DNA of 7,213 nucleotides from Victivallales bacterium. Its GTDB lineage: Bacteria > Verrucomicrobiota > Lentisphaeria > Oligosphaerales > Oligosphaeraceae. Below the pieces are notes generated by a model. It was not told the origin of the DNA and did not search any database. It saw nothing but the letters and a program-made list of their open reading frames with translations. This document shows positions 6,573 to 7,213 of this stretch, one piece after another (the stretch's first letter is position 1; each line of letters opens with the position of its first letter). The stretch covers positions 1 through 7,213 of the forward strand of contig JAFYGL010000003.1 of assembly GCA_017543165.1 (NCBI GenBank). The letters are read 5' to 3'. The position numbers were made by a program, and so were the translations under genes.

Positions 6573-7213
6573 ATGATTCAAGATTCCGATTATCCGCGTT
6601 CCCCTGTAGAGAAAGATGGGTGGAAATTGACATTCTGCGATGACTTTGATGTGCCGGTGCTGGATGATATGTACTGGTTTCCCGCCTACCGTTCTGGCAG
6701 GAAGGAGTATTTCAAAAGGATTGGGCATCCTAGCCGCTGGCAGAACCACAATGCATGCTATGAGGTGGCGGACAGTTTGCTGAAACTGAAGATCACGCCT
6801 ACGCTTCCATTTCGCCAGAATCCCCTTGACAGATGTGTGAGCTGCGTATGCACATCCGACCACCGTTTCGGAAAAACTACGGACCAGGTGCAGATCCTTG
6901 AGAAATTCGCACAGGAATTCGGGCGCTTTGAAGCGCGGTGTCGCTGTCCTGCGGCAAAAGGCGGTCTGATGAGCGCATTCTGGCTACATCATACCGACCC
7001 TTTGCACCAGGAATATACGCCAGAGGGCGAAAAGCGAGTGAACTGTGGCGAAAAGCTAGAAATAGACATCTTTGAGAATCTTGGCAAAGAGATACGGCCT
7101 GGAAGTTCAGTTGCCCGCATGACGTTGCATTACTCACCTGATGCACATTACGTACCAGTACTTCCTGTGGACTTTTCAACGCATTTCCACGAATTCGCGG
7201 CGGAATGGGACCC
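6573..7213 (+). CDS. GH16-family glycoside hydrolase, 3' truncated by the window edge
   Basis: An open frame of 213 complete codons runs off the right edge without a stop. The protein opens MIQDSDYPRS and shows the GH16 beta-jelly-roll pattern: WKLTFCDDFD (17-26) and LDDMYW (30-35) near the N-terminus, FGRFEARCRCP (116-126), GGLMSAFWLHH (130-140), the catalytic motif EIDIFE (163-168), and FHEFAAEW (205-212). By family knowledge E163 is the nucleophile, D165 assists and E168 is the acid/base for retaining cleavage of beta-1,3/1,4-linked glucans or galactans; the exact substrate is open. The frame is closed by a stop at 6540-6542, and this ATG is the only good start after it. The nearest Shine-Dalgarno-like AGGA is 15 nt away, so initiation looks weak. 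There is no signal peptide, unusual for an enzyme class that is mostly exported. It is divergent from the pseudopilin gene at 6317. Confidence 0.9.
   Translation, partial: MIQDSDYPRSPVEKDGWKLTFCDDFDVPVLDDMYWFPAYRSGRKEYFKRIGHPSRWQNHNACYEVADSLLKLKITPTLPFRQNPLDRCVSCVCTSDHRFGKTTDQVQILEKFAQEFGRFEARCRCPAAKGGLMSAFWLHHTDPLHQEYTPEGEKRVNCGEKLEIDIFENLGKEIRPGSSVARMTLHYSPDAHYVPVLPVDFSTHFHEFAAEWD

Noticed and set aside
6923..6936. GCGCTTTGAAGCGC palindrome as a second LacI-type operator
   Set aside because: It lies inside the GH16 coding region, encodes the conserved GRFEAR stretch and has a TG rather than CG centre. It is better explained by coding.
6561..7179. Minus-strand open frames opposite the right end (6561-6863 and 6877-7179)
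   Set aside because: They show no recognisable motifs and lie opposite a continuous plus-strand frame with clear GH16 catalytic residues.

Overview
The window looks like a piece of a Lentisphaerota genome (Victivallis-like), or a close relative in the PVC superphylum. The main evidence is two short pseudopilin-like proteins that share a nearly invariant N-terminus ([16 protein letters not shown]...LLPALSKAR[ED]KARA) and both carry the C-terminal H-X9-DG signature. These are found with a LacI-type regulator and polysaccharide-active enzymes. Large families of such proteins next to glycoside hydrolases and sugar regulators are typical of these bacteria. The taxonomic call is an inference from gene content only.

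Layout: four genes lie on the minus strand and read right to left. They are an H-X9-DG pseudopilin-like gene (6317 to 5544), a large secreted multidomain putative glycoside hydrolase of 1119 aa (5368 to 2009), a LacI/GalR regulator (1846 to 803) and a second H-X9-DG pseudopilin-like gene (744 to 22). A divergent gene on the plus strand starts at 6573 and runs off the right edge. It is a GH16-type beta-glycanase with the catalytic motif EIDIFE and no visible signal peptide.

Control regions: the 6318-6572 divergent intergenic region holds a consensus promoter for the right-hand pseudopilin gene (TTGACA, 17 bp, TGTTATAAT), an inverted repeat at its start point, and a long imperfect hairpin in the GH16 leader. 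Upstream of the LacI gene is an extended -10 promoter whose -35 box is overlapped by a CG-centred palindrome, CAAGCGCTTG, which fits autoregulation. Between the right-hand pseudopilin gene and the large hydrolase is a 145-bp element. It has long inverted-repeat arms, each with its own GC-rich hairpin, and three GGTTGG(T/C)CAA motifs at 42-43 bp spacing. It resembles a REPIN/MITE-type element or a duplicated terminator, and it sits directly in front of the hydrolase start codon, which has no Shine-Dalgarno sequence.

Together the genes suggest a sugar-responsive polysaccharide-utilisation locus: one exported hydrolase with a LamG-like lectin domain, one GH16 enzyme, one LacI-type sensor and two surface or envelope pseudopilin-like proteins. 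The substrate cannot be read from the sequence. I see no tRNA, rRNA, CRISPR array or transposase gene.
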